Assembly (NCBI GenBank): GCA_013398295.1 | Contig: VZSF01006828.1 | Span: 567,253 to 631,252 of the forward strand | Length of the DNA stretch: 64,000 bases | Origin: Chionis minor | Taxonomy: Eukaryota; Chordata; Aves; Charadriiformes; Chionididae | Direction: 5' to 3' | Shown here: piece after piece, positions 47,662 through 61,100 of the stretch | Position numbering within the stretch: position 1 is the stretch's first letter | How the letters are laid out: each line of letters begins with the position of its first letter | The notes under the pieces: model-generated | What the model saw: the letters and a program-made list of their open reading frames with translations, nothing else | Database searches by the model: none | Told to the model about the DNA's origin: nothing | Made by a program: the position numbers and the translations under genes

Positions 47662-50515
47662 CACACGGCAGCTGCAGATCACCAAGCCAAACATCACCCA
47701 GAAAAAGGCAGAAGGCAGCTCAACAGAAATGCACAGCAATAGCATTTGCTTATTTTCTTTCCCTTTTCTCCCATATTGCTGCATCCCTATGCTACCACCC
47801 AATTCATGCAATCTGTTTTCCTGCAGCCTTCAGCAGAGGATTTTTGGTTTGGTTTGGGTTTGTTTTTTTTTTTGCAACACACTGCCCACAGCCCTGTGGT
47901 TCAGTGTTCAGCATCTGCCTGGCCCTGAAATGTCTTCTGAGGGTAAAATGTTGTTTCTGCCAGTTAAGCATGCAATTACAGCACGCACGGAAAAGGCACA
48001 GTGACTGCTGTGAGCAATTTCCCATTGGTAGGACTCGGGGCAGATCTGTTATTTTTAGTGGGAATACATGAACATAAATTACAGAACAACAAAAAAGCAC
48101 AAAATCAAACTAGCCCCTGAAGAAGTCAATAGCTGCTGTAATGAGGTGGCAATTTTACAGCTACTTTCCAGATTCTAACCACTCTTTAGACTCCTTTGGG
48201 GTCATTTTGGCCATGGCACAAGGCTAGAAATGTGCATCAGTGGGGCGGTCACTCTGCCGCTCCGCCCACGAGGCACAAACTCCAGCCTGGCCTGATGCAA
48301 AACCTCACAGTTTTGGTTCACCTCCTCGTGCAACTGTGACTTCAGATGGGAGGGCTGCCCCCTCCATCCAAATGTCACCTCCATCTGCAACATATCAGCC
48401 CCTTCTGGCTACCAGCAAAGGCAATTGCCACAAGATGCCACAGGTCAGCTCTCCCTCCGACTGCTACACAAAAATGAGCTTTATCTGCTGGGACTGGGGT
48501 TACGCTAACCAGCTCCCTGGGTTTCACCCTCCCCTGGAGACAAACTGCTTGACAGAAGAAAGGCTCGGCTGGTGCAGTGCAGTCTGGAAAGTTACAGCTA
48601 CAGCGACGACAAAAGTTTTGATTCTCTGCCTGACGAACGACGAGCTCGTCCATCAGTGCTCCCTGGCTGGGCTGAAACACGCCACTTTTCCCCAGATCTG
48701 CCGCTTCCCATGGTGTCTTCTCGGCCATCTGCCTGCACATCCTACATCTCCCCTCTCTCACACATGCCCGTGTAGATCCGCACACGTGCAGGCGTGTGTT
48801 TGCACACTGCTTCACCACTGATGATTTTCCAAAAAGCCAACATTCATTATGGCTGAGATTGAGGGAAAGTGTATTTTTGATGAGTTTCTGAAAGCCTCTG
48901 TTACTGATTTAACTCAAGCAGGAAAACTACAAAGTGTCCTGACTGTGATCCAAACCCACTGAAGCTTCAGTGATCTCTGCTGCAGCCACCCAGGTTTTAT
49001 CCACACCAGCTGTACCACATCACCTTCATTTTATATATTCCTGATCCCCAAACCAGTACAGAGCCATGGACCACCAGCACCTTTTGGAATCAGCTGCCCC
49101 CGTTAATTTCTGCATGAACAAATGCACCGTGCAACTGACCTCCACGGATGTGCAAGCATCTCTCCGAGCTGCTTCATTAAGGTTGGGAAATGTACAGTCC
49201 CAGATTTCCATATCTTTGCAACTCTGAAGGAGGGGCCATTATTTGAATTCCATCCGAGCTACAGTAATTGAGGTTAATCACACGCTACCCAAAATAACTC
49301 ACACATTAAATTTAGAAACCGAGGATGCTGCTGTGGAGGAGAGCTGTTTTTGCAGTATGATAATGAGCCAGCAAACCGCCTCGCGCTTTCTGCACTATCT
49401 TGATTTTGCAGATGTTTTCCAGTGACGCTACAGGTGTCAAAAACCATGTCAAAGAAAGACCTGACTGCAGAAGATTATTTTTCTTAGGAGGCACAAGCAT
49501 CCTAGGCAGCCTCCTTGGTTGTGGTGGAGTGGGCAAGGTGTTGCTTTCCAGGGCCGTCCTTCCCAAGATTAATTAGTGATGCCGCACCAGGTAACCTGGT
49601 ATTTAAAGGAAACAAAAAAAAAATCTTTCCAGGCTGTGTTTTCAATGACTCTGCGTGACAGCTCCACGGCAAAAACTGATCTTTGGGAAAGCAGTCACAG
49701 TCTGTTGTAGCCAACGTACCATTTTCTTCTCGTTACTGACAGAACAGTGCTAATGAGGCAGCCCCTGCCTGAAGTCCCTGCATGTCCTCCCGGCACGTTC
49801 ACCCAGACCTCTTGTGACCAAGGGCAGTAGCTCAACAGCTCAGCCGCTCGCTGCTCCAGAGCCTGGGCTCCTGCTGCCATCAAAACACGCCAAATACCTT
49901 TTACACAGTCATAACACTATATAGGGCCATTACAAGAGCAATGCTGGTGCCCATAAAATATACTTTCCTCGTGAAATAAAGCAAGGGACAAATGTAAGGC
50001 ATGCTGCCTAAGCAAGACTAAACGTTCAAGTAAGGCAACACAGACCCTAATGTCATTAAAACTCAATTTCTTAACTAGAGAATCAGCTATTTATTTTCTG
50101 CCGTATGCATGGCCACTTTATATTCAAATACTTGACAGCCAAATATATAAATGATTTACAAAGTCAAAGAGAAATTGAATTAGTTTCGTTCTGCATTATG
50201 GCTATGTTATGGGTGTGCTATGAATAAAGCAAAGATATAAATCATAAGGTTGCCCCAGTCAATTAAATGTGAAAAGTATTATAAATTTCACTATATATAT
50301 GATTTGTCATATGCACTGGGCTTTTCTTCAGCAGTGTGCCACAAATATATGACGTACGTAATTTGCAATTCTCAACTGATCATTACCCAACTGCCTGCTG
50401 GTAAATTAGATGTTTTCATATGTCTACCCGCATACGACATTAGTTCTCTCTGCTTGCCTTGCAGAGATTTATCTACGTTGGTGTAACAGTTCCTAAAGTA
50501 AAACAATGAAAATAT

Positions 50516-50540
50516 AAAATAAAATAAAATAAAATAAAAT
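50516..50540 (+). repeat. (AAAAT)5 microsatellite
   Basis: Five perfect pentanucleotide units. The length is likely polymorphic. Confidence 0.95.
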
Positions 50541-53500
50541 ACATCAGATTCTGAGTGGAAGCCAAAACTGACCAGCATCACAGTCAGCCTGTCACTGGAG
50601 GCACTGCAGGGCTTGTGCCTGCTTTAACCCCTGGTGACTGCTCAACTGCAAGAAAAAGATCTTGCAGAAGGCAGGGTTTTTTACATATAAACTGCTAATA
50701 AGGAATAATTTTTAACGGGCACTAGTAAATGAAAGAAAGGTTAAAAATGTTCATCATGTGAGTCTGGCAGTTTTAATTGCCAGTAAGAACCAGCCACTGG
50801 TTTGCAAAAGAACCCCTTTGCTTCCACGACCCTGAAACAAATTCACTGCAAGACTTTTCCTCATGTTATCCCAGAGGGATGGAAGTTAATCACTCCACAC
50901 CTTTGAAAGGCAGCAGCAGAGGCAAACAAACCAACCTAAGTCATAAGATCTCTACTGTAAAGACACATAGGGACCTACCAAATCCACCTCTACTCACCCT
51001 GGGAAAGGCTGGAGGCAGTTCAAGGATGTGAACAGTGCTAAGGAAGACTTTAAATTCCCGTGGTTTTGGAGTGAAAATGTTATATATTTAAAGCTCCATC
51101 TTCAGTTTATCACAGCTTAAAGCCATACAACTTACAGCCGCAGCCCGAGCTCCAAATGCGATGCTGGGGCGGCGCAAGCTGCCCTCCTCTTCCCTTCTTC
51201 GTTATTCCCAGAGCAGTTTTGCTTGGATTAACACCTCGTACTGACCCACCTGCCTGTGGACCGAGCAGGATACAGCCCTCGTGCCGTCTGCCACTGCGAG
51301 AGGGCTACGGCTGGGGCTCACCCACCCAGCATGCGGACAGTGCTGGTGGCACAAGTGACACACCGTGCACAGCTAGTCGGTAGGAGAAGGTTGGCTGTGC
51401 CACCAAACACGTACTGATGGGGCATGCTCCCAATGGACGCAGGTGAGTCAAACACGAGATGGGAGCTACAGCCCCGCCCTGAGCTCAGCACTGTTAGAAA
51501 TAACGTTGTTGTAAGCTACGAGGGTTTATAATGACAGGATGCAACGTACAGGTACAACCGCTGATGATCAGCCTGGCATTTACGCTAGGCACCGTGGACA
51601 TGACAGGTATTGTTGGTGTAATTGCCATCAGCCCCAGCCAGAAACCATTGAGACCATTCAGCAGTTTAATCCCTCCCTGCTAACGCTGATCCCTGCTTCC
51701 CAGCCAGGGCAGCAGGAGTCACAACATCCCCATTCCTGAAGCACAGCTGGGGCCTGGCTGAACGTATCTCCACTCCCTTTGAGACAGGGTACAACGTGGT
51801 GGTGAACCCAGCCGCCCTCCCCTGGTCCCTGCACTCCTGCAGAGGACAAGCCACTTGCAGCGGGTTCTGCAAAACTGCCTTTTAAATGCTCTGGCAACGC
51901 AAACGCGGAGCTGCAGCAACCTGCTTGGAGCTGTGTTGGGAATGGAAACAAACCCGGCTCTTCACCTGCTGGAAATGAAAGCATTTAGTCCAGGTCTCCA
52001 TGAAATCCGCAGTCACCGTCTGTGCCGGTTTTCCCCGCGGCAGGATCGGCACTCAGGAATGGGAGATCCCTCCTGCAAAACCGAAGGCGGCGCAGACGGG
52101 CTCCTACCCAGTGCCCTGGCCGGGGGCGTTCTCGGCAGTCTCCAACATTAGTTGTCTCCCTCCCTACATCCAGCAGACCACCATGCAGCTGGAGGGGTCT
52201 GAAAATCCCACTCTGTGAATGATTTTTCCCTGGATGGAGAACAAGGACAAAAGCTGTGACCCACTCGCGTCCTTCCTAAGCCTGGCACAAGTCCTCCCAA
52301 AATAATAAATGCAGCCAAATACCTGTGTCACGTACAGTTATAGGTATCAAAAGCCTCAAAGAGAAAGTTTCAAGGCGCTCATCCTTTGACACGCCAGGAG
52401 CTCTGTAGCTCAGCAAATGGTTGATTAAGTATTTCAAAGCAAACATGCCGCGTGTGAAGGCTGAACAAGATCACAATGTGGGTGACAATTTCGCAGCTTT
52501 GATGTAGGGCTTTAGGAGAGATCTTTGCCTCATAAAGGGTGGTTTCGCTTTGTGATGCACAATGAGAGAAAATATTGAAAAATTCATAAGCCCCCATCAA
52601 TTAATAATTAATCTATTTGTCCAGGTGTACTCACAACTTGTGGCATCAGCAGCACGGGGTGCTCCAGCTGTAAGAAACACATGGCCCCCAGAGTGACTCA
52701 TTGTATGAAAACCCTTGGTTTCTTACCGGAAAAATCACTGTTCTAGGAGATAAAGTGACATGAGACAGGACAGAGTGGCACCGTGAACCGCACACGGCTT
52801 CCTAAACCACACTCCGTGCCAGCGTCATGGATCACCCTGTAGCATCCCTTTCCCACTAACAGTAAATATTCTCTACGAGTGGCAAAGAGCAGAGCAAGGG
52901 AGGCAGCCCGAGGCCCTGACCTCTGCCCACGTCTTGGAAGCAGAAAGCGGAGGAGGATCTGAACACTCCCTCCCTCCACCACAGGTGGGATGCTGACCTC
53001 CCTTTTAAATTGGGAATGGGAATGATGCTGAGCTGCCTCGGTAGCGTAAGTCACTAATGCCCTGGGCAACACGCTAATCCTCTGAGCGGCAAATTGCAAC
53101 CCACGGATGACCGGCTGCCTTGGGATCTGAAATGGAAGCAAGGAAGAGGAAGCAAGGACAGCTTCCCCATGCTAGCACACCTTGCCGTGTCAGCAAAACT
53201 GGCAGCATCAGCACAGCTCAGCCGTGGATTCAGCAACTGTCACTAACGCAGCTTGAAGGAAGATTTAGGAAGAGCCATAGAGAGGCGGCAGGACACGTCC
53301 TCTCCATGCTGCAACGCTGTTCTATCCCCATGCATCCCAGGAGGACCGCTCTCCCGGTGCCACTGCATGACAGGGATGCTCAAGGCTACCTCTCCTCTGG
53401 CCAGTCCCTTCCCCAAATCAATCTTGTAAGCTCAGAGTCATGCAGAATATTTCAAGGGGAATTTTACATTGTGCTAAATTAAAGAAACTATAATCTGCGC

Positions 53501-54579
53501 CTAAGACTTCACCAAAATTGTCTTTTTTTCCTCCCATCAGCCCCAGCTCCTCACACAGCCCTGGGGCTCCAGCACCCCAAAAGGTGACAAACCCCCTCTC
53601 TCCTGGACATGACCCTCACACCATTTTGCTCCTGGGTAGGTAAAAATCAGCCCTGCTGCAGGAATTCAGTCGCTTCCAACTGTGGCTGCACATTGTCAGT
53701 TGTTTGCCGCGGATGGGTGCCCGCTCCCGTTATCCCGGCAAGCTCCTGGGTTATCTAATGAACCACTGCTGCCATAAGCGAGCAGTCAGGGGGTCCTGGT
53801 GGGGTGATTTAAAACAGAAGAAAGGACTTGGATAATTTGGTAAGGGCTGACGCTTCCCTCTGCAAGAGAAATCTTATTTCATGGTTCACAAGCTTTAGGG
53901 TTGCGCTAAGACTCGTCAGTGAAAATATTCCCCGGGATGTACAGAGGCCCCTCCTCGCCCAAGGGCTGAATCTCATAACTCTACAAGAAATCTCTGTGCT
54001 CCACTGGCCGCCCGGGCTGTGCGGGCTCTCGCCCATCACATCCACAGGCAGATGCCGGGATCGCGCCTGCTCCACCAGGCAAGGTCAAGAGATCCACCCT
54101 TGAATTAACTCCAGTCTAAACACTGCCTTTTGGATAGCTGCTTATCCCACAAGCTGAGCTGATTTCCAACAGATTTGGGAACAGAGCTAGTGGCGTGCGC
54201 GGGGAGAGGTTTCCCACGTGCTCCTTTGGTGGCAGCAGCAGCGCCCATGGGTACCCACCGCTCATCTGCGGAGCGCTGCCAAATCAACCAGCACGTGCCG
54301 GTGGTAGGGCAAGGGCAGCCAGGTGCTCGGCACGGATCCTGTCCCCCCATGCCACCTCGGTTACCGACCTGCCCACCATCATATACCCCCTTTGCAGCCT
54401 CCAGGGCTGAGGAAAGCTGAGACAAGCAAAGCCAGCACGCAGCTTTCCAGCAGGTTCTGCAAAGATACCTCCGGATTTACGCGCGATGATAAATCAAAGC
54501 AAATGAAAAACCAGATTCAGCAAAATAGGGAGGGGAAGAAAAAGCCCTGTCTGCCTTCGCAAATGTTTTGCAAGCTGTT

Positions 54580-54594
54580 AAAAAAAAAAAAAAA
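54580..54594 (+). repeat. Poly-A homopolymer
   Basis: Fifteen consecutive A followed by ggg. No retrocopy could be recognised upstream of it. Confidence 0.9.
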
Positions 54595-57579
54595 GGGATG
54601 GCAGAGCACTTCCACTCAAAAGGCAAGTCCTTTCCATCTGTGGCCAGAGAACTTCTGTACCCCACAAATCCCTTTGCAAGATCATCCGTGCGAGGTGTAC
54701 GACGCTGAAAGGGCTTAAAAACTAAGCTGTGCAGAGGCTCTGACCTCTGAGCATGCCTTAATACTCTCTTCTTATGGCATTGCATAAGGACGCTGGCAGG
54801 CGTGTGGGCAGTGTGCCCTGAGCTACGGCACCCGCAAGAAACTGGAGCTCGGGATGGCTGATGCAGCCAGAGGTAGGTCACCACATTTAGCTTGTTTGCG
54901 TTTCCTTACAGCTTTGCATATGCTGAATTTCAAATCAGTTAACAGGAGGAGAATCACCTGAATTTCCAACACATGACAATAAACTATTACTCAGTTCCAA
55001 GTAATTTTTAGAGCTAGAATTAGCTGCCATTGACCCACCCCAAAGAACATGGAAGAAAGATCCACCTATCCTCAAATCTTCATCTTTTGATTAAAAGCTT
55101 AATGATAAATATAATTGTCACATAACTCCAAAGGCTTTGGTCTTTGGAACTAAAGCAACTTGCACAAGGTCTTGCTCCAGCAAAGCTGCAGTACATGGTC
55201 ACTCAGCAGGATTAAAGGTAATGGAGTAAGACTTGGGAACATCTCCAATGGTGTCTATGGAAGAGGCAGGGCCAGGGCAAGGCTCTTGCACAGGAAGCCA
55301 TGCCTCCTTTAAAAGTTTCCCCCACTGTGCTGAAATGTGCTTGGGGCCAAGATCTCAATTCCTGCTGATCCAAGCAGGGGGCTCAGATTTTTCTTGCTCT
55401 TTCATCGCCATATTGAGGGATTTTCAACCAGCTTCCGTGGCCACGGCATCTGAAAGCCTTCCACAAACATGAGGCGGCACCCTTTGATGGGCTTCACAGA
55501 GTCACGGTGTGTTTGCACTTTTCATGTCAAAAGCTCTACTTGCTGATGCAAGAGGTATCCAGAGGTGTTGGCTTCCCAGGCCGTGCCGTGCATCCCTCCC
55601 CACGGAGGTCTTTGCATAGCTGGCTCCCTGGCTGAGTGTGTTTCATTCCCAGCTCTGAGGACAGCTTAAGGATCAGGTCTGAGCCATAAATTTAAAATTC
55701 CATAGCTGGTCTGCCTGTGTCCATGTTGACACAAAAGTGGATATCCTTCAGGGGCTGAGACCAGGTGGTAAAATGGAGACTCAAGTTCCTCTGCTGCTCC
55801 CAACCAGCTCCATGTTGGTAGGGATGATGATACAGATGAACGTGTAGATAACAGAAGTTATCATCATGTGAATGATGATCACTTTTCTTCACTAAAAATA
55901 GCTAACATAAAATTGAAAGAAAAAATATATTCAGAAAGAAACTTGCCTGCTATGGAGGTGTAGCTTGAAATTGGGCAGCCATTCTCTGAAATAAATGCTC
56001 ATATGTCAGTGCATACCTTGGAGTTTGAACTGCAACATTGGTTCTTGCAGTAGCATGGTGATAGATGCTTTCCTGCAGAAGGTCTGACGAAAGAACTGGC
56101 AAAGCACAGACTTTGGTCACCAAGAGCAAGGCTTTGGTTCCTTTTTATGCCAAACAACAAAAGGAGGAGAGGAAATGTAGAGGGAAGGTCACGGCTCCCT
56201 CTTTTGCAAGGACTAAGATAGCAAAAATTGCTGTGCTGCCCATTACAGTTCATTCCAGTATTCATAAAATTTAAATTATCACAGCCAGAGACCTAAAGGG
56301 ATCATTCTCCTGAATGGGCTGATGTGTGTCACACTGGTTTGACGCAGCAAACTTTCTCGTGAGGTCAGGGAGAAAGCAGTTAGGAGAATTAATCCTGCAG
56401 GCAGCAAATCCTCAGCATGCAAAGAGGTCGCCACACGTTCTCAGTGGACGGCATCCTAACAGAGCTGAAGTTGCTGGCCTCCTCCATGACTAGGACCACG
56501 CTGCTCCAGGAAACTCTGTGTACGTCGCCATTGGGCCCCTTCCTACAGCTACGGAGAACTGGAAGGAAACTGCCCTCCAGACCAGACCCAGCTATTTTCA
56601 GTCCCTCCAGATTGCACCCGATTCCACATCAATTAGTGGAGCATTAACAAAATCCAGAGCAGAAACCTCACATCTGTAAGTCCCTGTGGTCGATACATAA
56701 CAACAATTATTAATGATTAATAAGTAATCATTATTATGCCAAATTACTACATTATGCTAATTAAAAGGTCAATTCCTCACCTTTCTTAGAACAGTGACCC
56801 GACAGTTGCCCTCTGAGTCAAAGGTTTCAGAGAAATTTACCTTGGGGAGAATTTCCTGGTTTTAAACAGAAGCAATACTCTTAACCATACCAATCTTATC
56901 TAATTTATCATTGCATTTTGCAAAAGCCACTTCTTTTGTATGTAATTAGCATTCAACAATGTGAAAAACCCCACGAGAAACAGGGATTGGAATCCTGGTT
57001 CTACTAACTGCGAACATCCATCATCTCTCTTACTGCCTGATCCCCCCGCAACAGGACCTATCCTGCCCCTGAAGAACCAGTGGCACAAAATGGATGTACA
57101 GCACCTCTGAGAAGGACCACGAGGAGCCACAAGCTGTCGTGTAGGATTTAACCCCACACAATACCCTTGGGAGATGCTCTGGCACCTGCATGAAGCTCAA
57201 GGATGTGAGAAGAATTGAAGTAGACGCAGAGAAGCAGCAAGAGACAGAGCTATGAAGAAAGAAATGCCAGGAGCAAAAATGTGATGCTTTTAAAAACAGT
57301 CTGCAAGGTGAGAGGAGGAGGAGTTCAGCACAAGGTACCACGCAGTGGGGAGATTTTAGCAGATGGGGCAGATCCTCCCATGGGGTACGCCGTCCTCGTT
57401 ACCCTACTGGTGAGGATGGTCAGCCTAGCAAGCCATCTAAGCAATATGGAAAATGCTGTTATGTGTCCATATTAAATGTAAGATAAATAATTTATGTGCA
57501 CAGACACTATAACAGCTACAGAAGAAGATGCTTCAGCCGGGAAGCAGCAGCTCCTGTGAAGTGCAGGACACCCCACCTC

Positions 57580-58150
57580 CCTTTGCAGGGCAGCCTGGGG
57601 AGCACAGCGCTGCTGCTCCCGGGCCTGCGACAGCTTCTCTCTAACCAGCTCAAGCCGTGGCAGTTGTGACGCTGTGACACAGACTGGGTATTGCACCATC
57701 TCACCCCAAATGCGGGCTGGGAGCGTGCCTGGCTGACCCCCGACACCCTCCCATCGGCTGCGGGAGCCGTGCCGATGCTCGCCCGCTCCAGCCAGACCTG
57801 CTGCCATCACCCAGCCCACAGCAGCACAGGCATCGCCAGGGAATGCGGGTGCATCCCGAAGGACAGGGCACCGCTCCCCAGGGACAGCAATTACCCACGG
57901 AAGTCCGGACGGCGGCTTTGTGCTTCCCTCCCTTCCCACTGCTGGAGGCTGCTTCCGCAGGCTGGCACGCCGTGGGTTTTTCCAAGCACGGCTGAATCCG
58001 TGTGCTAGACAAGGCTCCCAGGCAACTCCGCGGAAGAGTCTCATGGCAGACGTGGCTGGGGACCGGCCGGGAGAGGCACTCCTCCGCCGCCCTGCCCCGG
58101 GGACCCTCACGCACCGCATCCCCCAGTGGAGGAGCCGCAGCCGAGAGCCA
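57580..58150. other. CpG- and GC-rich stretch inside the upstream intron
   Basis: By hand count about 24 CG dinucleotides fall in the 310 bases to the right of 57840, with GC content above 60%. Long overlapping ORFs on both strands here (up to 273 codons) are explained by the low density of stop codons in GC-rich DNA and resemble no protein I know. A CpG island, or a hidden alternative promoter, is possible. Confidence 0.4.
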
Positions 58151-61100
58151 GGCAGACACAAACCTGAGATGTTCCATCTTTTACCCTTTGCTACGCAAAC
58201 CCTGCAGCAGCCCCACCAAGACAAATATCCTGACCTGCTGGGCACGGACCACATGCAGTTCTGGTTGGGCAGGGGAGGATGGGCAGTAGACATCCCCTAT
58301 GAGAACAGGGATGGGCTTTCGGGGTCCTGGCCTTCAAAGTCACTGAAAACGGTACACTTTAAAATTCCTCCTAGGCTAAGAGCCATCACCCTCCACATCT
58401 CACATGGATGCTCGGAGCAGGCTCTAGAAGTGCAAATATAATACATACATGCAGTGTCAGGAGTGTCGAGTCTTCACCAGGTTACCACGCTGCAGACAAT
58501 AAACATTTTATTTTCTTCTTGGCGGGGAGCCAAATGAATCCTAATGGCTTTCCCGTCCGTAACACACAGACAGCGCTGGCTACAGACCTCAATTTCTGAC
58601 ACATCAGCTGTAAAAGGCAACGGCCTCCAGATAAGAGAGCACGGAGGCTTTGGCGGCTCCCGCCAGACCCAGTGCACAGCAGCGAGAACAATTAGTTTTT
58701 TCCAGAACGTGTTCTGCAGGTAATAGAAAACATTAACTCACGTTACAAATATTTACAAAAAGTCAGACATAATTAAGCGATTTGCAATTGAAAATTAACA
58801 ATCTAAAAATTCAGCGGTGTCGACAGACAGCATTAAATATAACTGCAGTTAATGTGAGCTGATTTAAATAGAGATAATACAGCAGCAACAGAAAAAGGCA
58901 GTCAATCACGGTCCCTGTCATTAACATCCTTCTTCCGTGTGGAATATTATCACACGGAGCTTTTGAGCTGCTCTGCTGTCCCGGGGGGTGCAGGAGATCC
59001 GTTTGCCCGCAGCCCTGCTCCGGCCAGAGTGGAGGGACAGGGTGTCTGTCCGTCTGTCCACCACCGCCCGCCTGAGTCTGCACAAGCCGCCCTGTACACC
59101 TCAGCCCCAGACAGCGATCACCACGAGATGGCGAATGGAGCCAGCTTGCTGTTGAGCATTTTAAAACACTCTCTGCATCCCCACGCAGCTCGCTCTGAGG
59201 TTCTTTGCAGACACGGTGCGAGACGTGGACCCCAACATCTCGCCTATGGGGGGGACCAAGGCAGAAAAGAGTCCGGTGCCCCCCTGAGGGTTCTACGCTG
59301 CGTTCATGAAAGCATGGCTAACTTTCCCCCAGGCCCCCTCCAGGTTTTACCCTCTGTCTCTTCATTATCTTTCCCTAGAGCTCAGTATGCATGGAGCCTC
59401 CAGGCAAAGCCTTTCCCTCCCCATAGGATGGAGAGCTATTTTTCACACTGTTTTACTAATTATTCTCTGTATCTAAAGTCAAATAAAATACTGGTTGCCC
59501 AACACCTCCATCCCAACCCAGGCTGGACTACCTCAGCATCGGCCCATGCCAGCTCCACTGCTGGAGAAGGAGAAGCACCCGTCGCCCCCGGAAGGGCAGC
59601 CCACCCCAGGAGGGCAGGCAAGGACAGGGCTGGCACGCCAGAGGAGATGGCACAGTCCTCCGGAGCACAGTTTTATCAGCAAAACATGACTGATTTACAG
59701 ATGGGACATGGGCTGGGTGGTGGGTCAGACCTCAATGTATCTGCACAGTAACTCTTCCAGACAGCTCCTCTGCAAGGAGCACTCTCATCTCCGGCTTTTT
59801 GAGGAATTGCAGTTTATTTTGAGCTACATCGAACAAGGCATGACCTCTTTCCTTGGAAATTGTTACCAGGGCAGGAGGCTTTTGCTTACAGAGTTAAGGA
59901 AAATATATTGGACACAGAGTACAACATTATAGTCTCTGCTATTGCTGAGGTCTCTTGGTGCCTTCTGAATGGCAGTGCATTGCAAAAATAAAGTGATAAC
60001 CTGCTCTCTGATCCCGATTCATCTGTATTCTACCCTCAGTCTTCCCTTTAAGCTTCCACTGAGGGCAACGCAATTCATATGCAGAAAAGACATGCAAGAG
60101 AGTAGCACAGAATACGCAGCTGGAATCCAGGTGTGAGCCACAGTGCAACCATGACTGCAGGTCTGCAGCGTGGCTACCTGCCCATCACAGACAGCAGTCG
60201 GGGTTCTTTTTAGAAATTAAGAAAAAACACCAATGAAGACATTAAAGGGAAAAGCAATGCTTGAAGCATTCTCATTGGATTCTGGGTTTTTTTTGCATTC
60301 TGCTCTGTAACCAGGTCAAAATTGCGCTGCTAGGGCCACCCTGTTACTTCAAATGAAGGTATGATCAGATGCTACTGGCTATAAAACCACAGGAACATAC
60401 ATATATGGAACCTACAGCTGAAGCTCTTCCCCTCTGTTTCTTATTACCAATTAAGTAGTTTTTTTAAAGCAGATCAGTGGAAATCAAGGAGAGGAAACCA
60501 GTGTTCAGGGCACTGGGAAAAAATAAAGCGCGTGTGCAACTACCCCTGGGGTCAGACCGCTGCCCTGGCTGCATGCCCGTGCAGAAAAGCAGCTCCCTCT
60601 CTCTCCAGCTGGAGTTATGGGCACAAACAACAGGAGAAAACAGCTTCTGAAGGGACTGATGGCCCAAAAGCTGCGAGGTGTTAAGGAAGGTGGAGGAGAG
60701 CGAGAGAGCTGGGAACTGGCACAGCTGGGAAACGCTCTGATACCTGCCAGAGCTGCTTCGCAGATACAAGGGAATCAACTGAGGATCGTGTCGTGACCTT
60801 GCATGAAAGCTGGGGGAATAACGGAATTATTTGGCTTACAGGCTGAGCAAAATCCACAACAGATCCCACCCCCTCAAAAAGCATTAATTTTCAGGCAGTT
60901 TTCCTTACTACACTTTCTGCAATCTAAAAAACCTAAGCTGTTCTGTTTCCAAAATGCTCAGATCCATCTCAAATCCATTCCCTCACTCTTTTTTTGGGTG
61001 GGGGAAAAGGGGGGTGTAAAGCAGAGAGTAAAATATTGCTGAAACAACTCAACCCATTCCTTGAAAACCTGAAAAATGCTTCATTCATCCCAAATCTGCC

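Noticed and set aside
54580..54594. Poly-A run as the tail of a processed pseudogene
   Set aside because: No polyadenylation signal at the right distance, no target-site duplication and no recognisable coding remnant were seen.
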